From DATGSL01 sp964645585 (GTDB lineage: Bacteria > Verrucomicrobiota > Verrucomicrobiia > Opitutales > T3Sed10-336), in contig CAZYAN010000009.1 in the NCBI GenBank assembly GCA_964645585.1, forward strand, positions 1 to 64,000: a stretch of DNA of 64,000 nt, read 5' to 3'. Shown piece by piece: positions 25,796 through 38,700 of this stretch; the stretch's first letter is position 1; each line of letters begins with the position of its first letter. The position numbers and the translations under genes were made by a program. Below the pieces are notes generated by a model, which was not told where the DNA came from, did not search any database, and saw nothing but the letters and a program-made list of their open reading frames with translations.

Positions 25796-28700
25796 TTAAA
25801 GTTCGGGCCGCCATCCGGTCACCGGTTCGACCATGTCTACAAAAATTACCGCCACTTCAGGAATCGGAAAATCCGGCCCGGTCAGCAAACCGTTCCGCAC
25901 TTCAATCGTCTTCCAAAATCCCGACGCCGCATCCAGCATCCGCAGGGCACGCACGTTCTCTGCACCGAGCTGACGCGCCATCCGGTGCGCCGTATAGCCT
26001 GCCGGGAAACCGGCATAGCCGAGACTCGTCACCCCGTCGCTAAGATCGATTTCTCCCGAAACCGTTCCCAGATCGAGGATCCGCCCTTCATCGAAAGAGA
26101 CCCACAAGAATCCGCCTTCCTGGAGCGTGAAATTCTCACCGCTCGCCGCACCGCCTTCCCAGCTCGCCCGCTCGATCTCGACCGCGGGCAGCAAGTTCGA
26201 CACGCGCTCGATCGCCACAACGCCCGCCCGATCCTGCCACGCTTCAAGCAAATTAAACGCGTCTCCATAGCGATCCGCCAAGGCCGCGGTCACAACCACC
26301 GCGTTGTTGTTGTCGAACACCTGCTGCAACGCGGGAATTCCCGCAGTGCGAATCTCCTCGCCGCCATCGGTCGTTTCCTGCCAGACCAGCTGACCGGCCG
26401 CCAGCACCGGACGCGTCTTCGCCGAGATCGTATTCGTCAGCGGAGCCACCCGAAGATTATCCAGGCTCAGCAGCCGGATGTTGCTCAAATTCGCCCCGAC
26501 CGAATCTTCCTCCATCACGACCCAATGGCCAAGCAGGAACGGACGCGTCTCGTTCTCCGGCGAATTCGTCAGGCGGGTTTCCGTTCCCCGCAGCAAATCC
26601 ATCCCGTACAGCTCCAGTTGCGTGTGACGGTTGTCCTGCCACACAATCCAGTTTCCAAAAATTTTCGGATGATACTGGCCGTCCGTGTTGTCGGTGATCC
26701 GGCGCGTTTCCCCGGTTTCCAAATCCGCGAAGTAGATTTCGCCCGGCCCAACATCCCGATGGTCCTGCCAAACGATCCGTCCGGCATGAATATCCAGATC
26801 CTGCTGATTCTCGGTGCTCGGATTCACCAGGAAGTTTTCGCCGGTCAAAATGTTAATCGCCCGGATCTGCCACGGCGCCTGACTGTCGTTCACCGGCCGG
26901 CTCTGGAAGGCGATCCATGGCCAATCGATTACCGGCTTGATATCATTTCGTTCCGGACTGCTCGTTACGCGCGATGCCGGCGCGAATGTATTCAAATCCC
27001 GGATCCAAATATCCCAGGCGCCATTCTCGCGCCGTCCCTGCCAGACGACATAACGTCCGTCGGTATACGGATTCTCCTGGGCGGCCGACCCGGTTGTGAT
27101 CGGCTGCACCGGTGCCGACGGCGCAGTCAAACGGCGTCCGACAATGTTCCACGATCCTTCTGCCCGGTCCTGCCAGACGACCCAGTCGCCCCGCGCGTGC
27201 GGTCCGGCAGCGCCCCGGCTCGCGTCCGCAACGGTCGCTTCCCCCGCCGCCAGATTCTGCACCTGAACCAGCTTAGACGCGTGCGCCACGTTCCCGAGAC
27301 TGTCCACCAATCGGACGCGCACCACATACCAGCCGGCCGGCGCCAAATTTCCGGCGTCATCCCGGCCGTCCCACAAGAAGCGGACCGTTTGACCCTGCAC
27401 GCCAGGGAACGTCGCCGATCGTACCAAGGTCAAACGCGAAAAATCCGAACCGTATTCAGGATCGACAACCCAAGTAACCGTCGTTGCGTTCTCCGCCTCC
27501 TGCCATTCATCCCCGGTTTTCCCGATCAGCGAAACCGTCTGTGTGCCGGGCGTGAGCGCCGACAGCGAGATCGGCTCCGTCAATGGCGCTTCCGCCCGGA
27601 AATATCCGCCGTTGATCGTCCAGCGATATAGATCCGCGCCCGCCGACTCCACCGTCAACGTCACCGACCGCGCCGCGGTTGGACTCGGCGGAACTCCGGC
27701 CACGGAAAACGCCGGCGCCGAAGCGTCCACCTTCCACGTAACCTCCAGCGCCTCGCTTTCGGGCAAATACCCGCCGTGTATCGAACGGCCCAATACGGCC
27801 ACCGTCACATCCCCTGACAATCCGTCCAGGACGAGCTTCTCAGCAACCGGCCGTTCCTCGGACCACGTGCCCCCATTCAGCCGGTAACGGTAAAAATCGA
27901 CGTGACTGCCGCTCACCGTCAAACTGGCCGATCCCGATGGCGCCGGCGACGGGGGCACTCCGGCGATCGTCGGCCAAGCGATCACGCCCGCGAAGATATC
28001 GATTTGCGCATCGACCGCGACCGCGCCTGGGGCCGCGGTCACCGAAATCTCCGCTCCGTCCGGACGTACCGACAGCGTTTCTCCGCTGTGCAGCAGCGAA
28101 ACTTCCTCCGAATCGAAGTCCGCGATTAAACCGGCCTCACCCGGCAAAACCACAATCGCCGTTTTCTCCGCTTCCCGGTTCCCCGCGATATCCTCCGCGT
28201 AATACGTGATCTGGTGTTCGCCTGGTTCACGGATCGTAAACGGCAAAGCCGGACGGAAGGCTTCGTCACCGATTTTATAATACATGCTCACCGGACTTTC
28301 ATCTTCCGCGATAAAGAAGATTTCCGTCTCCCGGTTCACATAATATTTTCCGTCGGCCTCAAAGACTTCGCCGGCAAAATGGATTTCCGTAACCGGTGGT
28401 TCGTTGTCGAGCCCGGATTCTTTGTACTCGACCGTGTATTCGTAGGTCGCGCCGAGATCGACGAGGTCGAACAGATTCAAGTAGGTCAGCTTTCGGTTGC
28501 TGCCCGGTTCATAACGGATATTCGTCCAGACGTTCCGCCCGTTGATCACTTTTCCATCGGAGCGAACAACTCGCTCAATCGCGAAACGCGCCTGCCCCGG
28601 ATCGTCGATGCGCACAAATCCCCATCCTTCAAAATCAGCAGTCACGTCCATCGTAAACTTCCGGTCCGGTCCGATTCCCGACGTGACAGTGACCTGCGTT

Positions 28701-29776
28701 AAATGATTCACCGGCGTCACATTCCCTTCGCTTTCATACATCGCGTCGGGAATCAGGGCCTCATTCCGGTCGGTCACCGCGAGGAAATCGAGAATCCCGT
28801 CGCGTCCAGGCTGGTCATTGATCACTTCACGCACAATAAAGTGCGCGTCGATCGAACGGATGACCGAAGTCTCCATCCCGCCCAATTCCGATGAGTGCGT
28901 ATACGATGCCTTGAAATCGATAAATTCGCCGGAAAGCGACGTAATCATATCCCAGGCGCCTTTCTTCGTTTCGCCTGGATAAATATCGCCTAGATCGACC
29001 AGCAAACTCGCCCGGTCGAGCGGACTGTCCATCACCCGGGCACCCAGCAAACGCGCAACCAGCAACAGCCCTTGGTTGTTCTCGACAATCCGCGGCTGCT
29101 GCGAATCAATCTTCAAGCTCCGCGCGATCCCGTAACCGGTGTTCTTTACCAAGACTCCCAGCGTAAACGGAATCGGGCTTTCCACTTCCGGCGTGAACGG
29201 ATCATCGGCCTGAACGTCACGCGGCATAAAATAAGTGATTTCCAGCTCCGGCTCCGGATAGACCGAAATTGTTTCCGGAATCGCGAACATGTTGTCTTCC
29301 GGAATCTCCACACCCGCGACTTTTCCGCTCATGTTGACTCCGACCAAATATTCCTTTCCGCGCGGATCCGTCCCGCCCGCGCCGATCTTCGGAATAATAA
29401 ACCAGCGTATCTGCGCCGTCTTCGTCGGTCCAATCACGCCATCACCATCAATCCGGTTGATGTCGCGCAATCCGAGCTGTCGCACAAAAAACATGTCGGA
29501 AACGTCCGTGCCTTCCTCATCGTCCGGATCGTAGAAAACGAGGCTGGCGTAGAAATCCGTGATCGGATCCTCGCTTTCATTGTTGGTGATTTCGAGCGTC
29601 GCTTCGAATCCCATCCGCTCGATGGTCAGCTCCTGCAGGATCTCGATCTTAGCAGTCGCGCAAATTCCCTGAAATTGCTGCTGCGCCGCCGCCGGCACCG
29701 CAAGTGCCGCCAGCATCACAGCCGCCGCGGCACCCCGGCAGATCCGCTCGATTGGTTTCATCAAAAATCGCTTCAC
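25796..29776 (-). CDS. Large exported protein with a seven-repeat VWQD beta-propeller
   Basis: A 1,326-residue protein with a signal peptide (core AAAAVMLAALAVPAAAQ). About residues 35-470 form beta-rich domains without a recognised name; residues 480-780 hold Ig-like domains (ITYYAEDIAGNREAEKTAIV; two copies of VAGVPPSP or IAGVPPSP modules); residues 790-840 hold a FlgD/Fn3-like strand set (LWDGRDDAGNLAPAGWYVVRV); residues 855-1150 form a TolB/WD40-like propeller of seven VWQD repeats; the C-terminus has a beta module (VSFDEGRILDLGTVSG). The start is GTG at 29776, overlapping the giant gene's stop as GTGA; ATG at 29761 is the alternative. No catalytic motif is seen. It is probably a surface or periplasmic partner of the giant protein. 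Confidence 0.88.
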   Translation of the reverse strand: MKRFLMKPIERICRGAAAAVMLAALAVPAAAQQQFQGICATAKIEILQELTIERMGFEATLEITNNESEDPITDFYASLVFYDPDDEEGTDVSDMFFVRQLGLRDINRIDGDGVIGPTKTAQIRWFIIPKIGAGGTDPRGKEYLVGVNMSGKVAGVEIPEDNMFAIPETISVYPEPELEITYFMPRDVQADDPFTPEVESPIPFTLGVLVKNTGYGIARSLKIDSQQPRIVENNQGLLLVARLLGARVMDSPLDRASLLVDLGDIYPGETKKGAWDMITSLSGEFIDFKASYTHSSELGGMETSVIRSIDAHFIVREVINDQPGRDGILDFLAVTDRNEALIPDAMYESEGNVTPVNHLTQVTVTSGIGPDRKFTMDVTADFEGWGFVRIDDPGQARFAIERVVRSDGKVINGRNVWTNIRYEPGSNRKLTYLNLFDLVDLGATYEYTVEYKESGLDNEPPVTEIHFAGEVFEADGKYYVNRETEIFFIAEDESPVSMYYKIGDEAFRPALPFTIREPGEHQITYYAEDIAGNREAEKTAIVVLPGEAGLIADFDSEEVSLLHSGETLSVRPDGAEISVTAAPGAVAVDAQIDIFAGVIAWPTIAGVPPSPAPSGSASLTVSGSHVDFYRYRLNGGTWSEERPVAEKLVLDGLSGDVTVAVLGRSIHGGYLPESEALEVTWKVDASAPAFSVAGVPPSPTAARSVTLTVESAGADLYRWTINGGYFRAEAPLTEPISLSALTPGTQTVSLIGKTGDEWQEAENATTVTWVVDPEYGSDFSRLTLVRSATFPGVQGQTVRFLWDGRDDAGNLAPAGWYVVRVRLVDSLGNVAHASKLVQVQNLAAGEATVADASRGAAGPHARGDWVVWQDRAEGSWNIVGRRLTAPSAPVQPITTGSAAQENPYTDGRYVVWQGRRENGAWDIWIRDLNTFAPASRVTSSPERNDIKPVIDWPWIAFQSRPVNDSQAPWQIRAINILTGENFLVNPSTENQQDLDIHAGRIVWQDHRDVGPGEIYFADLETGETRRITDNTDGQYHPKIFGNWIVWQDNRHTQLELYGMDLLRGTETRLTNSPENETRPFLLGHWVVMEEDSVGANLSNIRLLSLDNLRVAPLTNTISAKTRPVLAAGQLVWQETTDGGEEIRTAGIPALQQVFDNNNAVVVTAALADRYGDAFNLLEAWQDRAGVVAIERVSNLLPAVEIERASWEGGAASGENFTLQEGGFLWVSFDEGRILDLGTVSGEIDLSDGVTSLGYAGFPAGYTAHRMARQLGAENVRALRMLDAASGFWKTIEVRNGLLTGPDFPIPEVAVIFVDMVEPVTGWRPEL
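26330..27210 (-). repeat. Seven VWQD-type propeller repeats
   Basis: Seven successive units of about 40 residues, with strand cores WVVWQDRAEG, YVVWQGRREN, WIAFQSRPVN, RIVWQDHRDV, WIVWQDNRHT, WVVMEEDSVG and LVWQETTDGG, each followed by an I/L-x-x-L-type strand. Seven units would close one beta-propeller. Confidence 0.75.
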
Positions 29777-32700
29777 GGCTCGATCCCCATTTCAACAAAT
29801 GCTTCAAACAATTCCGTGCCGGGCGCTCCGCACTCGTGCTCCAGCAAGATGCCGCCTGCATAGAAAACGCCGTCGTCTTCCATGTGCAGCGTGTAAACCG
29901 TCTCCCGCTCGGGAAGCTCCGCCACGCGCGTAACCTTCCAGAGCCGGCCGTCGTCTCCGTGCAGCCAGTCGCCAGCCTCCACGTTGACCGCGGCAGTCCA
30001 GCCGGTGCCGTCCACCCAGATTCGGTGATCGTTCGTCACCTTCAACGAGCTCCCCGCGCCGCCGAAGACCGGTTCATAAAAGATCTCCCGGACCTTGGCG
30101 GATTCGCGCGTCCGAATCTCAGCCACCGGATTGCCGATTCCCGAACCCGAGAACAACCGGTCGCCCACCGCCAGCTCGTCGATTCGCCGCACAGAGCCGT
30201 CCGCCAACGTCACCAGAGTTTCTCCCGTCACACAGGCGGCCGCCGTCATCGGCCAGCTTCCGCCGCCGCCCCAGACGGTTCCGCCTCCTCCGCCGCTCGG
30301 GAGCGGCCTGCCGGTGATCTGGCCTTCCGGCAACTGGGCCAGCGCACACGCGAGTCCCTTGATGATGGTGTTAGCGATACAAACCGCCTTCACAACTTTG
30401 ATCTTTTTCAGGATCTTTCCACTGACGCCTTTGCACGCGAAGTCCAGCAACTTGTCGATGTTGATCGTCGCTGACGCGCCCGGGTAATAACTCGCCCCAT
30501 CCGGGCATTCCGACTCGCCCCGCGCAAGCAGCGTCAAGGTAACATCGCCATACTTGAAATTCTTATAACAATCGATCGCGTCGCCCAGACTCCCGCCGCC
30601 TTCGCCCATCGCGACGCGCCCGCCGCCACCGCCCGCAGCCAGTTCCTCCTCGGTCCCGAAATACTCCACTCGGGTCGGAATCAAGATCGTTTCCTGCGCC
30701 CGGATCTCGGGAATATAGGTGATCAATGGCGTCAACTCCGCGGACTCGACTCGCTTTCCGAAGATTTCCGCGTCAAATACGCTGATCAATCCTTCATTCC
30801 TCACCTCGAACATCACCGTGCCGACAAACCCCGGCTCGACTTCGCTCAAGGTAACGTTCTGCGGCGTCATCACCAGCACCGGCACCGGCACCCGCGTCTG
30901 GAACGTCTGCTCAATTTTAATCTCGTAACGGTCGGTATACGGAACGGGAACGACCGAGAAATTGACCGTCACCATGCTGCGGTCCAAACGGGTCTCGACC
31001 GTCGTCGTCTCGTCCGGACTGACCCGCACGATTCCGGTCGTTCCAGAATGCCCGGCCGCCGTCACCCGCCACGACCAGTCGCCTTCCATCAAATCCGGAA
31101 CCACAACTTCCCCTTCCGCGTCAGTCTCAAACGGTCCGGCCTCGATGCCCAGCAGTGCGTTTCTCATGAGAACCGTCGCGTTCGGCACCGGCAGCACAAG
31201 AACGTTATCGACCAGGAATTGCACGGATCCGGTCTGCGACGAGGTGATCCGCGTAAAAATATTCAAATGAAAATCGCTCACCGTATTTCCGCCCCGGATC
31301 GTGATCGTATCGTTGTAGAATCCTTGATCCAGACTCGACGGCGGCGTCAGCACGACTGAGAAGGTAAACGTTTCGCCGACTTCCAAATCCGGCAAAAGCA
31401 CCGTCCCGTCCGGCTCCATCGGCAAATTCACCGTCATCCACGAATATTCCGCCGGCAGGATCATCACCGCATCCTCCAGCGTCCGCAGCCCGCGGTTCTC
31501 AATCGTCACTTCGCGGCTGAAAATCTCGCCGCGATTCAGGCTCGCCTGTACGTAACCAACCCTCGGGCTCGGGACCGCAAGGATCGGATTCGCCGCGAGC
31601 AAACTTACCTCTCCCGTAAACAGGGCCGACGCGCCTTCCGCCGAAACCAGGCGGAACTCCACCAGCGCATGATCTGGCGATTCCAATTCCGCCTGCAAAC
31701 GCAGCTTCACGGTCCGCCGCTGACCGCCCGCCGCCAGGCTGGGAACCGCCTCCACGAGCGACCCCGTCAGCGCTTCGGTCGCCACTTTCTCGCCGTCAAT
31801 GACTTCGAACGCCGAAAATTCCAGAGCGAAATCCGTAAGCGGCAGATCACCCGGATTGATCAACCCGATGCTGAAATCGAGCGTGTCGTTCTTCGACATC
31901 CGTATTGTGCCCCGCGCCGGAGCACTGTAAACCCGGTAGAACTGGAACGCTGTTTGATCCAGCCGGTCGACCACGTCCGGATGCGCCGCCCATACCTGGA
32001 AACTTCCTCCAAGACCCGCAGTCGGCCGGTATTCAAAGGCATAATTTCCGTTGGCGTCTGTGGTCGTTTCCTCAAACCAGTGGATGCCGCGCGTCGAGAA
32101 ACCGATGTGCAACGGCACCTCCGGCACCGGCAAGCCTGTCTCCCGGTCCAGCGCCTGGCCCGTCAAAATCACCGTGTCGTCATCCGCGTACAGCGCCTTG
32201 TCCGACATCGATGTCCCGTAATAGGGGGTCTGCGTCAGCCCCGAACTCATCATGCCAACGAGCGGACCCGACACGCGCTCCTCGGCTGTCCCGATCGCGT
32301 GATATATCTTCGCCAGCTCGGCCTGCAGAATCGCGCCGCCGCCTTCACCCAGCACTTCCGGTATCAATACATCGGGTACGGTGACCGTCCGCGACTCGCC
32401 CGGCTGCAGCCGCCAGAATCCAGTTCCGTCCGGTGCGAAAATCAAGCCAGGCACAAGCGACGCGAAACTGGTCCGGCTCATCTCGACTCCCTGCGGATTC
32501 AAGACCGCAATCGACAGATCGCCCGGCTCGGCCCCGCCCTCGCGAATCAGCACGACGTCCATGTCCGCGTAGCCGCGATTGAAAACCGTGACGGTGAACT
32601 CGTTCAAACCGCCAGCCAGCGGCGCCGACGGCGTCGTCACACTCATCATCAGTCCCGGTGACGTCACCGCGTTATAAGAAACCGTCCGGCGGTAAATGGC

Positions 32701-35700
32701 CTGACTCCCGCCGTCGTCCACCTGCTGCAAAGCCTCGATCTCGAACAGCCGTGCCCCCGCCGAATGGCTCACGCCCGGAAACACCAGCGTCTCGACAGCG
32801 CTCTCCCCGCTCAAAACGAATGCGTTGATCGCCTTCCGGATCGAAACTTCCGGCTCCTCACTCGAAGTTCTCCGCAAGCCAATCTCGTGCAGTGACCAGC
32901 CCTGGGCTCCCGCCAAGTTCGTTGCACTGACTTCGTAACGATCGAAATACACCGCTCGCATCGGCTGGTCGGCCCCGTCATTCCCGGGATTAAATCGCGC
33001 CGACAATTCGATCGGATAAACGGTCAGCGCACGCGCGGCGCTCTCTTGCCCAGAAGCGTTCACCGTGCGAACCGCGTAACTCACAGGTTCGGTCCCAATC
33101 GTCAGCGTGTCCTGATACAGGGTGCCAACAACCGGTATCGTGTTCCGTTTCGCTCCGTTCCGGTAGATGTTTACCCCGACAGCAGTCGGATCCGGCGAAT
33201 TCCATTGCAACAACGGAGCGAAGCCATCCTCAACCGTCACTCGCAAGCTCGTCACCGCGCCCACATGCAATTCGAGCGTTGCCGAATCGCTCAGGTTTTC
33301 GTTTCCGACCGCATCGACGGCAGCCACGGCGTACGTGATCTCCCCGCGCGGCGGCGAATCGTTGATTTCTCCCGCCGAGCTAACGGTCCGGATCACCGTT
33401 CCATTTCGGTAAACCCGGTACGCCGCCGGAACTTCTTCCTCCGCAGGCGCCTCCCACGAAACCCGGATTCCCGTCACTCCTAAACTCGCGGCCAAATTCA
33501 GCGGTTTGCCCGGAGGTGTCCGGTCCGACACGCCCGGCACTTCATTCGACGCCGCACTTTCCGACGAAAACCGGCTCGCGGTTATCGAATACAGATACGT
33601 CCCATCCGCTGGGGGCAAATCGACAAATTCCGTCGCCGTCACGCCGGCCGCCAGCAATTCGCCCGCCTCAAGGCTTCCGTCCTCGCGACGAAAAACCGCG
33701 TATTCTTCCGCTCCGCTGGCCGCGTCCCATTCCAAGCGAATCTCACCGCCAGCAAGCGAAGTCGTCCGCAAGCCGACCGGAACCGGCGGCGGCTCCGGCA
33801 AGGCTGTCGTGTAAATTTCAATTTCAGCGCCGTCGGCGATTACGGTTCCTTCGTTGCCCAGCGCGTCTACCGTCTCCAGGAAAAACTCCCCGAAGCCCGA
33901 GCCCATCGCCGGCGTCAGCGTCAACGTTCCGCTCCAGCTCGCTCCTTCCCCAGTCAGCGCAATGGCGAGATTCTGACCGTCCGGCGCCCGAAAACTTAAC
34001 TCCGGTGTCATCCCGGCCGGAACCGGCTTGCTCAGCGCCAAACCGACTTCCATCGTCACGTCCGCCAAAACCTGAACGGGAACTGCACGGTCGATCGTCA
34101 CCACGCCGGTCGGGCGCGTCAGATCGAAAACCAAGGCCGGTCCGGCCGGTGTTCCAACGAATTCATTGCCGACTAAATCCCGGCCGGATACTCGGACTTC
34201 CGCCACGCCGCTCGAAGCCGACAGCGGCGACACTGGGAAGGTCCCTTGATACACCAGTTGCGAAACCTGGCTCAGTGTCACCGTGATCGGACTGCTCGCA
34301 CCTTGCGCGCGCAGGGTCAGCATCGGCGTTGCCGCAAGCGGTTCATCGGCCGTCAAACTGATCGTCAGCGTCCCCGGGCCGACCGGCGAGGCGTGGCTGT
34401 AAGAAATCGTAAACGCAGGCGGCGAAGTGTCGTAGTCGACTTCCCGAAGGTTTGAAATCGGGCTCATGTTCCCCGCGTTATCGACCCCGACCACCGCGAA
34501 GAAGTAAATCCCGGTCGGCAGGCCGTCCACCGTGTAGTCCATGGCGAACCCGGCTTCGGCTTGCCCGCTCGCCTCTTCCGCGGCCGAGAACGGCTCCTCA
34601 TCCCAAAGGAGACGGAAGGTCGCCGCCCGCTTGCCGTCCGGCTGGTAGCGCCAGGTGAATGAAACCCCTTCGCTCGGCGAGAAAACCGGCTCTTCCAAAA
34701 TCACCGACGCCGGCGGCCCCGTGTCCCGCTCAACCGTCACGGGCAGTGACGAGCCGCTGCCCAAATCGTCAAACGCAATCACCGAGAACTCATTACTTCC
34801 TTCCACCAACTCCACATCGGCGAAGGCAAACCGTCCGTCCGCACCCACCTCGGCCGTCGCCATCGGAACCCCGTTCCGCGTCAGTCGAACCGAGACAGAG
34901 GCTTCCGCCGTGCCCTCGACATCGACCGTGTCCGCGTTCGTCAAGAAACCATCCGCCGGCGAGGTGATCCGCGGAGCGGCGGGCGGTGTCGGCTGCACCG
35001 TCACATTGTGCTCGCGCGTCGCTACGCGTCCGCCATTGTCCGTCGCGCGCAGCATCACCCGGTAGATGCCCGGACTCAATCCCTGCGGATTCCATTGGCC
35101 AGACAAATTGCCGCCGCTCGCGGTCAGCACCGGAACGCCATTGACCAAAAACTCGATCGATGCCACACCGAGGACCGCGGTTGCACTGCCGGTAACCTCG
35201 GTCGGACGAGTCACCAGTTGGCCTTCGCTCAGATTGAATTCGGCGATCGCAGGCCCGTCTGTCACGTATTCAATCGGGAATGACACCGCCGGACTGGTCT
35301 CGCCCGACACGCTTTGGAATTGAACAAAGACCGTTTTCAGCCCACCGGATGGCGACAATTCAAACGTCACATCATACGGATAAGCGGTGTAAATATCGCT
35401 CTCATCCTGCACCGGAACGTCTTGGAAGAAGGTTCCGCTAAAGGTCGAGTCTTCACTGATCCGGTAAGCGACCGCATTCGGCGAAGCCAGTGTCACGCCC
35501 AGGTTCCGCGTTCCCGTTTGCGAAATTCCACCCGCGGCTGCAGCAGCAGGAGCCAGAACCGGCTCCTGCACCAGCGGATTCGCCGCGTCCACATTGCCTT
35601 CCAGCCCCGCTTCAATCTCCGGGGCCAGACTCGTCCCCCACCAGTTCCCTTGGGCAGTCAATGTCGATCCGGTTTCCGCCCGCGCATTCACTCCATTGCT

Positions 35701-38700
35701 CTTCACAACGGAGTCAATCAGTGTTACCGAGCTGTTTCCGCTTAAATCAATCCCGGTTTGATTCAACAGCGCCAGCGAATCGCCAACCAGCTGGGCGGAA
35801 ACGCCGTCGAAAGTTATGCCGGTCGTGTTCCACGCGAGTCGCAATGCGTTCAAATCCGCGTTCGTATCCGAAATTTGGATTCCATCGCCGTAACGCACCC
35901 AGACATGATGCAGGATCGAATCCCCGGCGTTCGGGCCAATCGCGATTCCTGTCCAGTCTCCCGGTGCCGCAGTCCCGCCTTCTTCATTGGCGGAGGTGAA
36001 ATGAATCGGCGCGATCGCGGTCCCTTCGGCGATCAGGGCGCCGTTTTCCACCGTTAATCCCGCGCCATCGACAAATCGCAAGGTCGTTCCCGGCTGCACC
36101 GTCAATCGCGCGCCGTTCGTCACCACAAGCGATTCGTGAACCACAATTTCGGTTTCCCCGTCGCCGCCGACCTCCAGATCGCCGGCGATCGCCCCGGCGA
36201 GAGGATCGGACCAGCGGACACTTGTCACCGCCGGATCGAACTCGCCAATTCGATTAAAGCCGACCACCGCAAAATGATATTCCCGCGTCCGGTCGAGGTT
36301 CAGGTGCTCAAACATCGAAGCTGCCGCACCCAGCTCGGCAACCGGGGTCATCCCTGCCACAGATGTAAACGGAGCGTCCGATACAAATACCCGGAAGCCG
36401 GCAAAGCCGACCAATCCATTTTTTGGGTACGACGGCCAGCTCAGCCGCACACCGCTCAAATCGACGTTCGTCAGCGAAATCGTCACTGGCGGCGGCAAAT
36501 CGCTTTCAAGCCGCACCAGCAGCGACTCCAGCGCGGAGTCCGCATTGCCGGCCGCGTCAACCGCGGCGACCGCCACGTGATAATCCGTGTCCGGCTGCAA
36601 GTTTGAGAACGTAAAGCTCCGTGCGGCCTTCCCCGCTCCCGAGAACACCGGGATTTCGTGAATCGAAGTAAACGGTGCGCTGTGACGGTAGATCCGGAAG
36701 GCGCTCAAATCCGCCGGCGCCGTGTAATCGGACCAGGAAACCGTCGCTGAACTTGTCGTGGTCGCCGCAATCGTCAGAGCCGGATGCTCCGGCGGCGTCG
36801 CGTCCACCGTGAATTCGAAAACGGTTCCCGCTTCCATCTCGCGGCCATCCAGATCTTTCGCTCCAGCCAGATGCAGCAAGAAGGTTCCATCGTGTCCGGC
36901 GCCGAATGTCACCGGCGGCGTCGTAAATGTGTCGTTATTGACGGCACCGCGACTCCAGACACCATTCCCTGGGAACACCGGCGCGGGCGTTTCACTGTCT
37001 GATTGCAAGGTCGCCACCGGGACCGCCGCCGGATCCATCGTCCGGTCAAAACGCACGCTGATTTGATAAGCCAATCCCGCCGGAACCGCGCCCGATTTAC
37101 TTCCGGACGCCGCCACAACCGCCGGCCGCAAACTGCGCGCCTGGTAGTGCGCCACAAAGTGCATCTCGGCCGGATCGAGCGTCGTAAACAGTTTCTCCAC
37201 CGTCCGCAGGCCGCTGAAATGCGTCCCGTTCAGTGTGAACTTTTCGAATACGTATTCCGTATCGTCCTGAACAACCGTCGCCGGGGCCGAAAGGGTTGTC
37301 GTCTCCCCGTTGCTGAAGGTTCCCGCGCCGGACACCGCCGCGATGCCTGCCGGTTCGGTTGCCGTCGTCACTTCATGAACCGGATTCGCCTCCGTGAAAT
37401 GCGCCGTCAGCGACCGCGCCTCAACCGCCGCAAACGCCAGCACCGGTTCCGTCGAAATCGTTGTCCCGCCTTCTGACCAGTGACTGAACAGATAACCCGG
37501 CTGCGGGTTCGCCGTCAGCTCGACGGCACTGCCGTGCTGGTGCGCGCCTCCTCCTGAAATCGTGCCCCCTCCCGCCGGATTGGCCGACACCGCGATGAAA
37601 TAATTCGGCAGCGCGAAGACCGCGGTCAGTTCCCGGTCGCGAATCGCCGTAAAGGTGTAGGACGCGTTCCCGCTTCGGAACGCCCCGTTCTCCGCCCAGT
37701 TGACAAAGCGATACGGCAAGACCGATGTGTCCGGTGTCGCCGTCACCGTCACGGTCGCTCCCTCCGGATAGACACCGCCGCCGCTCACCGAGCCGCCTTC
37801 AGCCGGAACAGCGTCCAAACTGATGGTGAAAAACGCGGTAATGCTGAAGGTCGCGACGGCGAGATTCTGCTCCGCGACCGCGTGTCCGTCAGGGCCGTAT
37901 TCAAAATGTGCATCATCAGCGTCGGTACGGACTTCCACCCGGTAGTTTCCTGGAAGCGCCGTCGCGAAACTCGCCGCCCCCGGAACGAACGCATCCACCG
38001 CCAAATCCTCCGTCACCTCACTTCGCTCATCGAACACGACGGTGTTCGTCGCCAGGTGACGCACCTGCACCCGGTCGGCGAATCCGCCAGTCACCATTGC
38101 CGCACCCCGGTTCCAAGTCTCCCACGAAACATGGTAGACGCCGTCCCCGTCCGGTCCGGTCAGCGTCAGATTCTCAACCATCAGATCCGGGTAGTCGTTC
38201 AGCTCAACCGTAAACGGCGATTCGGTGAAGGTTTCATTATCCCCTTCGAGCACGAACTCATTCACGACGTTTGTCGAATCCGTGCGGACAATGACGTAAA
38301 AGCTCCCCGCTATCCCGTCCGGAATTCGCACCTGCCGGGTTACGGTGTACGTCTCGCCCGGCGCCAAGACGCCGGATCGCTGGTGCAAATCAAGGGCGAA
38401 ATCGTCCTCATCGCCGAAAATCGTGTTCGCTGACAGCACCGCTTCGTCATACCAGACACCGACCTGCGTCGCTTGAGACCCAACGTTGCCGACCTCGTAT
38501 TCGATCGTAAACGTCTCGCCGCTCTTGATATTCTCCACGCCCGACGCCGACAGGTTGACCACCTGCAAATTGGGGAAGCTCACGCCGCCGCTCGGGACAA
38601 TCAGGGCGTCCAGAATATATTCGCTCATCAATCCGCCCGTGCTTCCGGAACTGCGCACGAGCGCGAAATATTCGCCCGTCTGCGTAATCTCGATTTCAGC

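Noticed and set aside
25742..27631. Long plus-strand open frame (629 codons)
   Set aside because: It lies opposite the VWQD propeller gene, is Arg/His/Pro/Gln rich, and shows no domain. It is a shadow of the codon bias on the other strand.
29776..30234. Polymorphic toxin with C-terminal toxin after the Hint
   Set aside because: Only 19 residues follow the Hint junction, and no immunity-like small gene follows; the next gene encodes a 1,326-residue exported protein.
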